From positions 248,001 to 312,000 of the forward strand of contig NZ_CP012643.1 in assembly GCF_001310085.1 (NCBI RefSeq): 64,000 bases of DNA. Direction: 5' to 3'. The stretch is from Rufibacter tibetensis. Lineage in GTDB: Bacteria; Bacteroidota; Bacteroidia; Cytophagales; Hymenobacteraceae. This document shows positions 47,912 to 57,476 of the stretch, piece by piece (the stretch's first letter is position 1; each line of letters opens with the position of its first letter). The position numbers and the translations under genes were made by a program. The notes under the pieces were generated by a model. That model saw only the letters and a list, made by a program, of their open reading frames with translations. It had not been told where the DNA came from and did no database searches.

Positions 47912-49432
47912 TTAATAACCTGGGTTTTGGGTCAGGTTAGGATTAGCTTGTAGTTCTGTAGCAGGCACAGGGAACAGCTCTCTGAATTTTGGAGAGTCAG
48001 CTGTTCTGAACCTCCAGTCCCAGGTTAGGAATGTGCCAAAACGAATCATGTCTCTTCTCCGGCTTCCTTCCCAGATCAACTCCCGACCTCTCTCCTCCAG
48101 AATGTCATTGAGCGTAATGGAGGTAAGGGCAGACGCATTGCTTCTCCTCCTCACCTCGTTCACCAAACGTAGTGCTTCGGTAGTAGAGCCACCAGATCTA
48201 AGTAAAGCTTCTGCTTTGGTTAACAGTATTTCTGCATACCTAATCAAGGCAACATCATTGTTTCCAGACTGACCCACCCAAGCCGGATCTGGTTGCCACT
48301 TCACCAATCTGTAGCCTTCGTTTTCGGCAGAATTGGTGATGTTCTGATGAGGTACTAATACCAACTGTCCAGAACCAGTGTTTCTAGGCAGGGGACCACC
48401 GCTGGCATTTGTCTGGGGACCCAAGAGGAACATACTTTTACGCACATCCTGATTTTCGTAACGGTCATAGGCAAGCTCAATGACGGTAAAACCATTTTGA
48501 GGCGTAAAAGGCAGATTGTATTTGAATCTATGAGAGTCATGGGTTCCCCTTAGCACAAAGTTGTTTGAACCTGCGTTATTTCCCGGATCTACTGTAATGG
48601 CATAGATAAATTCTGGAGAGGTATGGTTACTGGCCACAAAATTGTCTAAATAATTCGGAGTCAAGGTGTAAGCACCGGAATTAATCACCATGTCAGTGGC
48701 TGTAATTGCCTCTTGATAATAGCTTTTACCGGTATAAACCTGTCCATTCAGGTATGTGATGGCTAAGATTGAGTAAGCTGCTTCTTTAGACATCCTGCCA
48801 TAGTAGCTGGTCCTGTTTACCGATTTTATGGAAGGTAATTTGGGGATGGCTGTATTTAACTCACTTACTACAAACTCGAAAACCTCTGCTCTGGAGTTGG
48901 TTTTAGGAAGATTCTGCGGATCAATGCGTGCTTGGGTTACAATGGGTACATTCCCAAACAAATCCATGGCATAAAGGTAAGCATATGCCCGTACCGCTCT
49001 CATTTCTGCTATCTCTTCTTCTAAACCTTCACGGGGAGAGTTCTCCAAGCTTTCCAGCACGGCGTTGGCTCTTCCTATTACTGAAAACGCTTCTCTCCAG
49101 GCACTCAGGATTCGGTTATTTTGCGGTGTCCAGGTGTGATTGGCAAGTTCAAGCCATACCCCTCCATCAAACCATCTTCCATCTGATCTGGAAGGGATTA
49201 AGAATTCATCTGTTCCTAAGTGCATTACCCGCCACCCGTTACCTCCATTTCCGGCAAACGACATAGCACTGTATACCCCTGCTAAGGCAGATAATACTTC
49301 CGCATCGGTTTGGTAAAAATTAGCTGGTGATAAACGGCCATACAACTCCTCATCCAGGTTGGTGCAACTCCCACAGAAGGCCATTATCAAACCCAGAATG
49401 ACACACTTCTTTTTTGATATATACTTTTTCAT
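47912..49432 (-). CDS. SusD/RagB-family outer-membrane glycan-binding lipoprotein
   Basis: This surface lipoprotein captures oligosaccharides for its TonB-dependent partner. It has 506 residues and a lipobox FCGSC near residue 23, followed by TNLDEEL, the typical mature start. The tetratricopeptide-like helices of SusD are visible (MRAVRAYAYLYAMDLFGNVP). The late block RYAEILLTKAEALLR and the ending TQNPGY, shared by most SusD proteins, are also present. It starts 28 bases behind susC. Glycan specificity is inferred from the locus: RG-I or its fragments. Confidence 0.95.
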   Translation of the reverse strand: MKKYISKKKCVILGLIMAFCGSCTNLDEELYGRLSPANFYQTDAEVLSALAGVYSAMSFAGNGGNGWRVMHLGTDEFLIPSRSDGRWFDGGVWLELANHTWTPQNNRILSAWREAFSVIGRANAVLESLENSPREGLEEEIAEMRAVRAYAYLYAMDLFGNVPIVTQARIDPQNLPKTNSRAEVFEFVVSELNTAIPKLPSIKSVNRTSYYGRMSKEAAYSILAITYLNGQVYTGKSYYQEAITATDMVINSGAYTLTPNYLDNFVASNHTSPEFIYAITVDPGNNAGSNNFVLRGTHDSHRFKYNLPFTPQNGFTVIELAYDRYENQDVRKSMFLLGPQTNASGGPLPRNTGSGQLVLVPHQNITNSAENEGYRLVKWQPDPAWVGQSGNNDVALIRYAEILLTKAEALLRSGGSTTEALRLVNEVRRRSNASALTSITLNDILEERGRELIWEGSRRRDMIRFGTFLTWDWRFRTADSPKFRELFPVPATELQANPNLTQNPGY

Positions 49433-49460
49433 CTCACAAGTCTTTATGATTTAAGGCTAC

Positions 49461-52400
49461 TTAAAAAGTGATGCTGGCTCCTAACATGTAAGTTCTAGCT
49501 CTAGGATAGGTCATGTAGTCAATTCCTCTGGGGGATTCACCAATGCCACTGATGCTGGAAATCACTTCAGGATCTAACCCTGTATAGTCAGTGATCAGGA
49601 AGAGATTTTGTCCGGTTACATACACGCGGGCATTTTTAAGGACAGGGAATCTAGAAATATTAAAGTTGTAGCCCAGGGTTAAGTTATCTAACCTAATAAA
49701 GGAGCCATCTTCAATCCATCTGGAAGAATACCTTACTGCTGCCGTATTCCCTAAACCATCATTAAGAGCTCCCTTCAGAATGTTCTGGCCTGGAAGAATA
49801 TTTTTCCGCTGTAAATCAAGGGCAGTATTGTTCAGCACATCATTGCCTTGTGACCCTCTCAACATAAAGGACAGATCAAACCGTTTGTAGTTGAAGGTAT
49901 TGGTGATGCCGAAAGTGAAGTCAGGCTGGGTGTTACCAATGATTTCAACATCCTCTGTTTGGTTAAATCTGCCGTTTCCATTCACATCTGCATACTGCTC
50001 AATGCCATTCTCAGTCCCAATGTATCTTAGCCCGTAAAAATTACCCAAAGGCTGACCAGGTATAATGGCTTGGCTGTTTATCCCGGTAAATCCAAATCCA
50101 GATAACTCATAGTTCTGAAGAATTTTGGTACTCCATTGGTCATTTGAAAGGCTAATCACTTTGTTGCGGTTCCTGCTCCAGTTAAGATCTACCTTCCATT
50201 GGAAATCTGCTTTATCAAAAACATAGCCTCCTAAGGCAAGCTCTACCCCTTTATTTTCTACTTCCCCCACGTTCGCTAACTGAGTAGTCACGACAGAAGG
50301 AGACGGTATGTTGAAGCTCAGTAAAAGATCTGTGGTGTTTTTATGATAATAGTCAAGGGAACCATACACCCGGCCTTTAAAGAGTTGGAAGTCTGTTCCT
50401 ATGTTAAACTGAGCGGTCTCTTCCCATTTTAAATCTGGGTTGGCATAGCGTTCCGGCGACACAATAGTAATGGGACTGCCCCCAATGTTATAAGTGGCGG
50501 AGGTTGCTCCTAAGGTGGGCAAAGACAATAAGTTTCCAATTTCCTGGTTACCCGTGATGCCGTAGCTTACCCTCAGTTTCAAATCACTCACTAAGTTAGT
50601 TTTAGGGAAGAAATCTTCATTAGACACCCGCCAGGCAACTGAACCGGATGGGAACACGCCCCATTTATTGCCAGAACCAAAACGGCTGGATCCATCGCGG
50701 CGTACGGTTAAGGTAACCAGGTACCGGTCTAGTAAACTGTAATTCACCCTGCCGTAGAAGGAAATCAATTTGCTGCTTTCTCTATAAGAGGAGGTGGTCA
50801 GCCTTTGGCTGGCCGCACCAATGTTGTAGTACTTGAATTCGTCAGAAACAAACCCTTGCACCCGGTTACGGTATCCCTCATCTATGAAATACTGGTAAGA
50901 ATACCCGCCAACGGCATCAATACGGTTGTTTGCATTGATATCATGTTTGAAGATCAAAGTGGTTTCCAATAGCTTGCTCCAGTGTTCTGAGGCTTGTGTG
51001 TTGGCCAAACCTCCTACCCCTTGCCCCAGCGGATTGGCTCTGGGTACATAGGCGTTTCCTTTGATGTTTTCATAGGTGTAGCCCAGGTTCACGTTGACAC
51101 TCAGCGGTCCCCAGATATTGTAGGTTGTGGAAATATTCCCCAGGTTTCTCCTGGTGGTGCGCATGTCCTCAATCTGCTCAGCGTAAGATACCGGGTTGAT
51201 GATGAACTGGTTGATTTGAGAATAATTTCCCTTTTCATCATACACCGGATACGTTGGGTTGAACCGAAGCGCATCTTTCAGGATGTTCCCGCCTTCACCG
51301 CCTAGCGCACTGGAGATGGGTGCATTGTCTTCTTCCACAACCGCACCACCCAGGTTTAAGTCAATGGACAACTTCTTGTCAAGGGCCTTGTGGTTGATGT
51401 TTACTCTACCAGTGTAGTTATCTATGCCCGAAGAGATGATAATCCCTTGCTGAGAGATATATCCTACTGAAGCCCTATAGGAGGTGTTTTCTGTTCCACC
51501 GCTCACCGCTAGATTATGGTTCTGTGAATAAGCCGTCCGGAAGATCTGATCCTGCCAATCGGTGCTCGCGCCTTTGTCTGTGAAATTGGTGATGTTGTTG
51601 TCCTTCATGAATTGACGGTACTCGTCGGCAGACAAGACATCCAACGTTTTAGCTACCTTGGAAACCCCAGCATAGGTGTCATAGGTAGTGCTCATGGATC
51701 CTTGCTTGCCTTTTTTGGTCGTGATGATCACTACCCCGTTCGCGCCTCTGGAACCATAGATGGCCGTGGCGGAGGCATCTTTCAGGATTTCCATAGATTC
51801 AATATCAGAGGGGTTGATGGAGTTAAGCGGGTTCACCGGCTCTTGGTTGAAGATCATCATATTGCCCCCGCTACCACCAATATTACTTTGCCGGCTGGCG
51901 TTAGATAATTGCAGCGGTACCCCATCTACCACATACAAAGGCTCATTTCCGGCACTAATAGAAGTACCTCCCCTGATCCGGATAGTAGAAGCACCACCAG
52001 GTCTTCCGCTGCTTGGAGTAACGTTCACCCCGGCGGCCCTGCCTTGTATTAACTGTTGCGGACTCACCACTACCCCCTTGTTGAAATCTTTTGCTCCTAC
52101 TGAGGTAATAGCTCCCGTAATGTCACCTCGTTTCTGAGTTCCATATCCTACCACCACAACCTCATCCAGTGCTTTTGTATCTGGGACCAACTGCACGTTC
52201 ACCACAGATCTGTTATTTACAGCCACTTCCTGGCCCACAAAGCCAATGTAACTGAACACCAACGTACTGTTGGCTGGCGCCTCAATAGAGTAACTTCCAT
52301 CCACCGAAGTAGCAGAGCCGATTGTAGTGCCTTTCACGACCACACTTACCCCTGGCAACCCCTCCCCGCTTCCGGTCGCCGTCACCTTGCCCGTGACGGG

Positions 52401-52487
52401 AGACTGGGCAAAAGCAGTTACCTGCACCAGGCAAAGCATAGTCATCAGCAAAATCTTGCCAATGCGATTTGTATAGAGTTTATTCAT
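49461..52487 (-). CDS. SusC/RagA-family TonB-dependent outer-membrane transporter
   Basis: A 1008-residue transporter that imports oligosaccharides across the outer membrane. A signal peptide (VTAFAQ) is followed by a carboxypeptidase-regulatory-like domain (GKVTATGSGEGLPGVSVV, about residues 32-110). The TonB-box region VVVGYGTQKRG comes next, then the plug with YVVDGVPL and the hallmark SATAIYGSRGANGVVIITTKKG (about 235-255). The rest is a 22-strand barrel ending in the aromatic SITF. No extra N-terminal STN domain is present, so it is not a FecA-type signalling transporter. It leads the susC-susD-PL22 operon from module 4. Confidence 0.96.
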   Translation of the reverse strand: MNKLYTNRIGKILLMTMLCLVQVTAFAQSPVTGKVTATGSGEGLPGVSVVVKGTTIGSATSVDGSYSIEAPANSTLVFSYIGFVGQEVAVNNRSVVNVQLVPDTKALDEVVVVGYGTQKRGDITGAITSVGAKDFNKGVVVSPQQLIQGRAAGVNVTPSSGRPGGASTIRIRGGTSISAGNEPLYVVDGVPLQLSNASRQSNIGGSGGNMMIFNQEPVNPLNSINPSDIESMEILKDASATAIYGSRGANGVVIITTKKGKQGSMSTTYDTYAGVSKVAKTLDVLSADEYRQFMKDNNITNFTDKGASTDWQDQIFRTAYSQNHNLAVSGGTENTSYRASVGYISQQGIIISSGIDNYTGRVNINHKALDKKLSIDLNLGGAVVEEDNAPISSALGGEGGNILKDALRFNPTYPVYDEKGNYSQINQFIINPVSYAEQIEDMRTTRRNLGNISTTYNIWGPLSVNVNLGYTYENIKGNAYVPRANPLGQGVGGLANTQASEHWSKLLETTLIFKHDINANNRIDAVGGYSYQYFIDEGYRNRVQGFVSDEFKYYNIGAASQRLTTSSYRESSKLISFYGRVNYSLLDRYLVTLTVRRDGSSRFGSGNKWGVFPSGSVAWRVSNEDFFPKTNLVSDLKLRVSYGITGNQEIGNLLSLPTLGATSATYNIGGSPITIVSPERYANPDLKWEETAQFNIGTDFQLFKGRVYGSLDYYHKNTTDLLLSFNIPSPSVVTTQLANVGEVENKGVELALGGYVFDKADFQWKVDLNWSRNRNKVISLSNDQWSTKILQNYELSGFGFTGINSQAIIPGQPLGNFYGLRYIGTENGIEQYADVNGNGRFNQTEDVEIIGNTQPDFTFGITNTFNYKRFDLSFMLRGSQGNDVLNNTALDLQRKNILPGQNILKGALNDGLGNTAAVRYSSRWIEDGSFIRLDNLTLGYNFNISRFPVLKNARVYVTGQNLFLITDYTGLDPEVISSISGIGESPRGIDYMTYPRARTYMLGASITF

Positions 52488-52723
52488 AATAGTGTAGGTA
52501 TAAAATGAATGAAGGAAATGCTTGGTGAATCGAAATCTCAGGTAAACTCTGATTCAGGATTTTAATGAATATGAGAGGTGGGACCTTACCACCGGGGTAA
52601 GTCTGCATATCTTGAAATTCCTGTTTTGTATCAGAAAAGGGGCCCTGTAAAAGTTAACCAGTCCCTTACTATTCAATCATTCCCTTTTGCAGGAACCAAC
52701 GGATGAGGTAACTTTTACCATAG

Positions 52724-52768
52724 TAATTATACCAAATACCTAAAGCAGATGTATCCTGCTGTATCCTG
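52724..52768 (-). promoter_or_regulatory. Rha/pectin promoter module 4, upstream of susC
   Basis: On the minus strand two perfect CAGGATA half-sites with 10-base period are followed by C, 19 bases and TATAATTA. The -7 box is the least typical, but TA spacing is exact. The leader to susC would be about 230 bases. Confidence 0.75.
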
Positions 52769-53092
52769 ACCTTTTGCCAACTTTTCAAAAAAATCAGAAA
52801 TAAAATTCCATTTATTGTCTAATGAAGAATTTCCAGGAAGCCTTACTAAGAAAATGAAAACGCAGGAGCGGGTATACCGGAGTGACACCTCTATTTCAAG
52901 AAACTGCCTTATTTACTTTCACAGTAGCTCTACCCCAAAGTGACCTAAACTTGTGCTGCTGTTTGAAGTCAGTTTTTTGAAAAACGGCTTAAATCCTTAG
53001 CTGCCTATTTTACCATTTTCAAGAACTTGATTAGCCCTCCTCCTATCAGAAATTAACGTCTGGAAAGTAGGCATCTAAGAAGGATGTACTCA

Positions 53093-53137
53093 CCGGATAG
53101 AGCAGGATACATTTCCTTTTAAGGTTAAGTACATTCA
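53093..53137 (+). promoter_or_regulatory. Rha/pectin promoter module 5, upstream of GH28
   Basis: Reads CCGGATA, GAG, CAGGATA, C, 19 bases, TACATTCA. The transcript should start near 53143, about 100 bases before the GH28 start. Confidence 0.75.
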
Positions 53138-53245
53138 AGGAATCACAGGTATTATTCTTCCAAGGCACTCTGGCAGATTTACCAGAAAGAAGCCTTAAAA
53201 TGACATACCAAAAAATCAAAAGGGTTCCCTTAAACCGCACACGTA

Positions 53246-54694
53246 ATGAACGTACCAAATCCTTTTCTAAAGCGTCGGGATGCCGTTCGCCTTGGCGTGA
53301 AGTTAGCCGTTGTTACTGCTCTTGGTGTTGCTACCGCTCCTTTTCCTTTATGGGCACAGGAAAAGAAAAAAGCAGCTCCTGTTTTCAATGTGTTAGATTT
53401 TGGGGCTAAGGGCGATGGAAAAACATTAGATACCGGGGCCATCCAGAAAGCAATAGATGAGGCGGCTAAAGCCGGCAACGGAGCACGCGTGCTGGTGAAG
53501 GGCGGGCATCAATACCTAATAGGAACCCTGGAACTGAAGCCCAGCATAGACTTTCACCTGGAGGGAGATGCCGAACTACTGGTAAGCACCGACAGGAATG
53601 ATTACACCGCAGAGGCTGCCGCCATTGTAGCGCGTAAAGCGCATCATCTCACCATCTCCGGAACAGGCAGCATTAATGGTCGGGCATTGGAGTTTATGAC
53701 TCATTTTGACGAAGCAAATGAGTGGTGGATACCAAAAGACTGGCGCCCTAAACTCTTTATCCTGACCGCCTGCAATAACCTAAAGGTACGGGACCTCACC
53801 ATTAACAAAGCACCTAGCTGGAGCCTGCACATGATGGGCTGCGAAAACGTGCTGGTTGACAACATCAAAATACGGAACAACCTGGATGTGCCCAACTGTG
53901 ACGGCATTGACCCCGACCACTGCCGCAATGTAGACATCAGGAACTGCCACATTGTTTGCGGCGATGATGCCATTGTGATCAAGGCTACCCGCCAGAAAGA
54001 AGATTTCGGACCCTCAGCAAATATCACCGTGAGGGACTGTGTTCTGGAAACCCAGGACTCCGGCCTGAAAATAGGGACAGAAACTACCCAGGATATCTAC
54101 AACATCAAATTTGAACGCTGCCAGATCAAGACGAGTTGCCGCGGCCTTACCATTCAGCTGCGCGATGAAGGAAACGTGCGGAATATTGAGTTCAGTGACA
54201 TCACATTTGTTTCAAGGTACCACTCCGCACCTTGGTGGGGCCGCGGGGAGGCAATCTCTTTCACTGCCATCCCCAGAACGCCGCAAGGAAAGATTGGCGT
54301 AATTGAAAACGTGAAAGTAAAGAATGTGAGAGGCCGTGCCGAGAACAGCGTGCGCATCAACGGTACCCAAGAAAGCCGCATCAAAAACGTCACCTTTGAA
54401 AACGTAGACGTCACCTTAGAACGTTGGACCCCTTACCCCGGAGGCTTGTTTGACAACCGGCCAACTACTGCTTACCCAGATATTGAACCACATCACAATC
54501 CGGGCTTCTACATTAGGTACGCAGATGATGTTACCTTAAAGAACTGTAGCGTGAAGTGGGGAAAGAACCTGCCTGACTATTATAGCCATGCTTTACAGGC
54601 TCATCATGTGACCGGCCTGAAGTTGAAGAGATTCAAAGGAGAAGCTGCCCACCCTGACAAGTTCAAAGCCATCTCTATTGAGAAACAAAGTTAA
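53246..54694 (+). CDS. GH28 polygalacturonase-family hydrolase
   Basis: This 482-residue beta-helix enzyme has an N-terminal signal with twin arginines (LKRRDAVRLG) ahead of a hydrophobic stretch and APFPLWAQ, so export may be by Tat. The GH28 catalytic aspartates are in NCDGID (217-222) and CGDDAI (238-243), and NVLDFGAKGDGKTLDTGAIQKAID opens the helix. It is only distantly related to the GH28 at 34722 and may differ in endo/exo action or backbone preference. It begins a two-gene operon with the PKD protein. Confidence 0.9.
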   Translation: MNVPNPFLKRRDAVRLGVKLAVVTALGVATAPFPLWAQEKKKAAPVFNVLDFGAKGDGKTLDTGAIQKAIDEAAKAGNGARVLVKGGHQYLIGTLELKPSIDFHLEGDAELLVSTDRNDYTAEAAAIVARKAHHLTISGTGSINGRALEFMTHFDEANEWWIPKDWRPKLFILTACNNLKVRDLTINKAPSWSLHMMGCENVLVDNIKIRNNLDVPNCDGIDPDHCRNVDIRNCHIVCGDDAIVIKATRQKEDFGPSANITVRDCVLETQDSGLKIGTETTQDIYNIKFERCQIKTSCRGLTIQLRDEGNVRNIEFSDITFVSRYHSAPWWGRGEAISFTAIPRTPQGKIGVIENVKVKNVRGRAENSVRINGTQESRIKNVTFENVDVTLERWTPYPGGLFDNRPTTAYPDIEPHHNPGFYIRYADDVTLKNCSVKWGKNLPDYYSHALQAHHVTGLKLKRFKGEAAHPDKFKAISIEKQS

Positions 54695-54835
54695 AAGCTG
54701 TAACTAAGTTAATGGACCCTCCCGTTTTGGAACTACTTTTTGCAAAATGACCCCAAAAACAGACCCGGAACAGAATTTTACCAGAACCTCTACTCCTTTG
54801 CTACTAATCTTTTTGTTGAACTTACCTTCATTCCT

Positions 54836-55927
54836 ATGCTGTCTCTCTCCTCGTCTGTAAGACTTTGTTTGCTTTTCTTTGGATGCCTTTTGCTAGAACA
54901 CACCATTGCCCTTGCCCAGGAGAAGCGTAGCTATAAAATCTTCCAGTTTCCGGCCAACATGATTCCTCGGGTAGATGGCAGCAAAGACGACTGGAGCATG
55001 GTGCCGGATTCGTACACCGTAGGTACAGACCAACTGATTGACGATACCGGTAAAAACCCCAAACCAGATCCCAAGAACTTGGATGTGAAAGTGAAGGTGG
55101 GCTGGGTAAAAGGCTTGAACCGCTTGTATTTCCTGTACGAAGCATATGACAACTACTGGGACTTTACACACCCAGACCTGCACAATGACATTTTTGAGGT
55201 GGTGGTAGACGGTGACCAATCTGGCGGGCCACTCATTGATCGGTTTCACCCGAACAAGAGTTTAGACCCTATGGATGCGTTTTTCTCCTTCCACGGGGTG
55301 CATGCCCAAAACTACCACATCTTCACGCCGGCCGAAGGCAAAGACTGGACGCTTGCCTGGGGCAGCCAGCCCTGGATCAAAGACCTGCCGTACGCCAACT
55401 TTGCCTATGACTACAAGTTCCGGCCTGGAGAGTCTGGCAAGTTGATCCTGGAATTCTGGATTACCCCGTTTGATTACGCTGGCGCGGAGGGACCTGCACG
55501 GGCAGTGGAAACGCAGTTGGTAGAGGGGAAAGACGTTGGCCTTGCCTGGGCTGTTTTAGACTACGATGACGTAAACAGCAAGCAGCATGGTTTCTGGAAT
55601 TTATCCCGAGAACACACCATGTACGGCAACGCTTCCTTCCTGCTCCCCTTCCGCCTGATGCCGCTTGAAGACAAATTCAAGAAGAAGCTCGAAGCCCAGT
55701 GGTCCTTCAAAGTGGTGGATATGAAACGCCGGCTGGTTTCCTTTATAGATGAATCTGAAGGCAATATCACTTCCTGGAAATGGGATTTCGGCGATGGAAA
55801 AACCTCCACGGAACGGCACCCAACCCATACCTATGAAAAGGCAGGACTATACGTGGTTACGCTCTGGGTGGAAGGCCCCGCCGGGAAATCGCGCCGCGCT
55901 AAAGTATGGGATGTGGCCGTGAAGTGA
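54836..55927 (+). CDS. Secreted CBM9-like/PKD protein of the pectin locus
   Basis: This 363-residue protein starts at ATG 54836 (MLSLSSSVRLCLLFFGCLLL), giving a good signal peptide (HTIALAQ); the longer frame begins with a TTG at 54740 and lacks signal features. The mature N-terminal half begins FQFPANMIPRVDGSKDDW and has aromatic-rich blocks such as YFLYEAYDNYWDF and EVVVDGDQSGGP. These are like CBM9/DOMON-type sugar-binding sandwiches. The C-terminal about 50 residues are a PKD domain (WKWDFGDGKTS, HTYEKAGLYVVTL). No catalytic motif is visible. It is likely a glycan-binding protein; being behind GH28, it may bind polygalacturonan or RG-I. Confidence 0.75.
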   Translation: MLSLSSSVRLCLLFFGCLLLEHTIALAQEKRSYKIFQFPANMIPRVDGSKDDWSMVPDSYTVGTDQLIDDTGKNPKPDPKNLDVKVKVGWVKGLNRLYFLYEAYDNYWDFTHPDLHNDIFEVVVDGDQSGGPLIDRFHPNKSLDPMDAFFSFHGVHAQNYHIFTPAEGKDWTLAWGSQPWIKDLPYANFAYDYKFRPGESGKLILEFWITPFDYAGAEGPARAVETQLVEGKDVGLAWAVLDYDDVNSKQHGFWNLSREHTMYGNASFLLPFRLMPLEDKFKKKLEAQWSFKVVDMKRRLVSFIDESEGNITSWKWDFGDGKTSTERHPTHTYEKAGLYVVTLWVEGPAGKSRRAKVWDVAVK

Positions 55928-56000
55928 TCCAGAACTCAATTCACTTTTAGGTGCCGTATTCTGAAAAACAGCTCTAAAACAGAGTGGCAAGATGTTTCCT

Positions 56001-56059
56001 TCCTTATTGAAAACAAAGGGGCTTGCAGTTACTGCAAGCCCCTTTGTTTTCAATAAGGA
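56001..56059. terminator. Perfect 59-base palindrome, bidirectional terminator
   Basis: Arms of 29 bases are perfect complements around one central base, with the core GGGGCTTGCAG/CTGCAAGCCCC flanked by AAAACAAA and TTTGTTTT. It lies between the convergent PKD protein and GH105 genes and should end both transcripts. Confidence 0.88.
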
Positions 56060-56074
56060 TGTTCAAGAGTATAC

Positions 56075-57400
56075 CTATTTTATTCTCTTCCTCCACTCCC
56101 CAGATTGAATATCCTGGTATTTTTTCTCTGCTTGAGGGTCTACATACTTAGGCAGGTCCAGCATGGCTACACCCGCTCTTAACACCGGTCCTTCTCCCAT
56201 AGGATTATTCTTGTCTGTAGGGCGTTTGTAGTAGAACGTTAAAGAGGGCATGATACCTGTTCCGGTGCACACGCCGGTGACATCGCCTTCGGTGCCAATG
56301 TACTTTACTATCCCATTCCAGCCCTGCTCGGCAACATACCCATAGTCTACCGGTAACCAGCCATTCTTCACGCCGGTAGCCATCCCGAACACATACATGG
56401 CAGTAGCAGATACTTCTTCATAGGAATCCTGCTTGTCAATCAGGTTGTGCCATAAGCCAGACTCTGCCTGGTAGCGGGCAATACCGTCTGCCTGGCGTCT
56501 GAAGATCTGCAGCAGTTCATTGCGTTTAGGATGGTTCTGCGGCAGCACCGAAAGCAAATCAGCCTGGGCCATGAACATCCAGCCGTTCGCACGTGCCCAA
56601 TACGCTACCCCATGCTCTTTGGTATCTGAGTGATAGCAGTGGTAGTAGATTTTCTTGGCATCATCCCAGAGGTATTTGTCAAACTGAATAACCTGCTGCG
56701 CGGCGTCATCTAAGTACTTGGTGTCTCCTGAAAGTTTGCCCATTCTGGACAGGAAAGACACGCTCATAAACAAATCATCGGCCCAAATGGTCATCTCGTG
56801 CGGCCACAAACGGGCAATGGTATTGTCTGGCAGGCGTGGCTCCTGCTGCATTAAATGGTGGGCTACGTCGTCAATGTATTTTTTGTATTCCTTTTTAGGC
56901 TGCTGTTTGTACACCTCAATCAGGCTGGCGCCCATAGGCCCGTTGTCATCTAACCTGATGCCCCTGAAGTACATGTACCAACTCACCTCACGCACCTTCC
57001 GCAGCCCATTTTCTTCTTTGAGCGTTTGGTTATACCGTTTCTGAAAGTAATCCAGATTGCCTTGATTGAAAACGAAATCAAAGTTTTTGTGTACAAAGTC
57101 CTGGTACTTCTTGTCATTGGTTTTCTGGGCAAGCTCCAGCATGGCAATGTTCAGCACTCCGTTGGTGTAATGCCAATCATTGTACTGGCTCTCTACCTTC
57201 ACTTTGTTAGTGACAGGTAGCTTTTTGGTTGAAGTGTAAGTCTCCTTTGTTTCCGGATTGATAAACTTGTAGGTAGTGCTGGAAACAATTCTGTCTGCAA
57301 TATTCCGCAAAACAGATTCTGTTGGGGCAGTAGTTTTGCTCTGAGCGAAAAGCGTTAGAGGCAGACAAAGCAGAAGAAAAGCAATGTATTTGATCTTCAT
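56075..57400 (-). CDS. GH105/GH88-type unsaturated uronyl hydrolase
   Basis: From ATG 57400 (MKIKYIAFLLLCLPLTLFAQ) it has 441 residues with a classic signal peptide; the ORF extends ten codons further up. GH105 blocks include REVSWYMYFRGIRLDDNGPMGASLIE, IWADDLFMSVSFLSRMG (likely catalytic Asp), YWARANGWMFMAQADLLSVLP and VCTGTGIMPSLTFYYKRP. It removes unsaturated uronic acid from lyase products. It is the last gene of the GH115-led operon and is closed by the 59-base palindrome. Confidence 0.88.
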   Translation of the reverse strand: MKIKYIAFLLLCLPLTLFAQSKTTAPTESVLRNIADRIVSSTTYKFINPETKETYTSTKKLPVTNKVKVESQYNDWHYTNGVLNIAMLELAQKTNDKKYQDFVHKNFDFVFNQGNLDYFQKRYNQTLKEENGLRKVREVSWYMYFRGIRLDDNGPMGASLIEVYKQQPKKEYKKYIDDVAHHLMQQEPRLPDNTIARLWPHEMTIWADDLFMSVSFLSRMGKLSGDTKYLDDAAQQVIQFDKYLWDDAKKIYYHCYHSDTKEHGVAYWARANGWMFMAQADLLSVLPQNHPKRNELLQIFRRQADGIARYQAESGLWHNLIDKQDSYEEVSATAMYVFGMATGVKNGWLPVDYGYVAEQGWNGIVKYIGTEGDVTGVCTGTGIMPSLTFYYKRPTDKNNPMGEGPVLRAGVAMLDLPKYVDPQAEKKYQDIQSGEWRKRIK

Positions 57401-57476
57401 AGAATAAGCTTTAAGCGGGTGATAATTCAAAAAAGTAGTTTTGAACTGATTTTAGTAGCTGATTCACCGCTGATAA

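Larger units (their letters stand above)
52488..53245. other. Divergent control region between susC and GH28
   Basis: It holds module 4 (minus, for susC) and module 5 (plus, for GH28), 324 bases apart. The susC leader is about 230 bases long. An imperfect hairpin lies near 52961-52995. No gene is seen. Confidence 0.6.
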
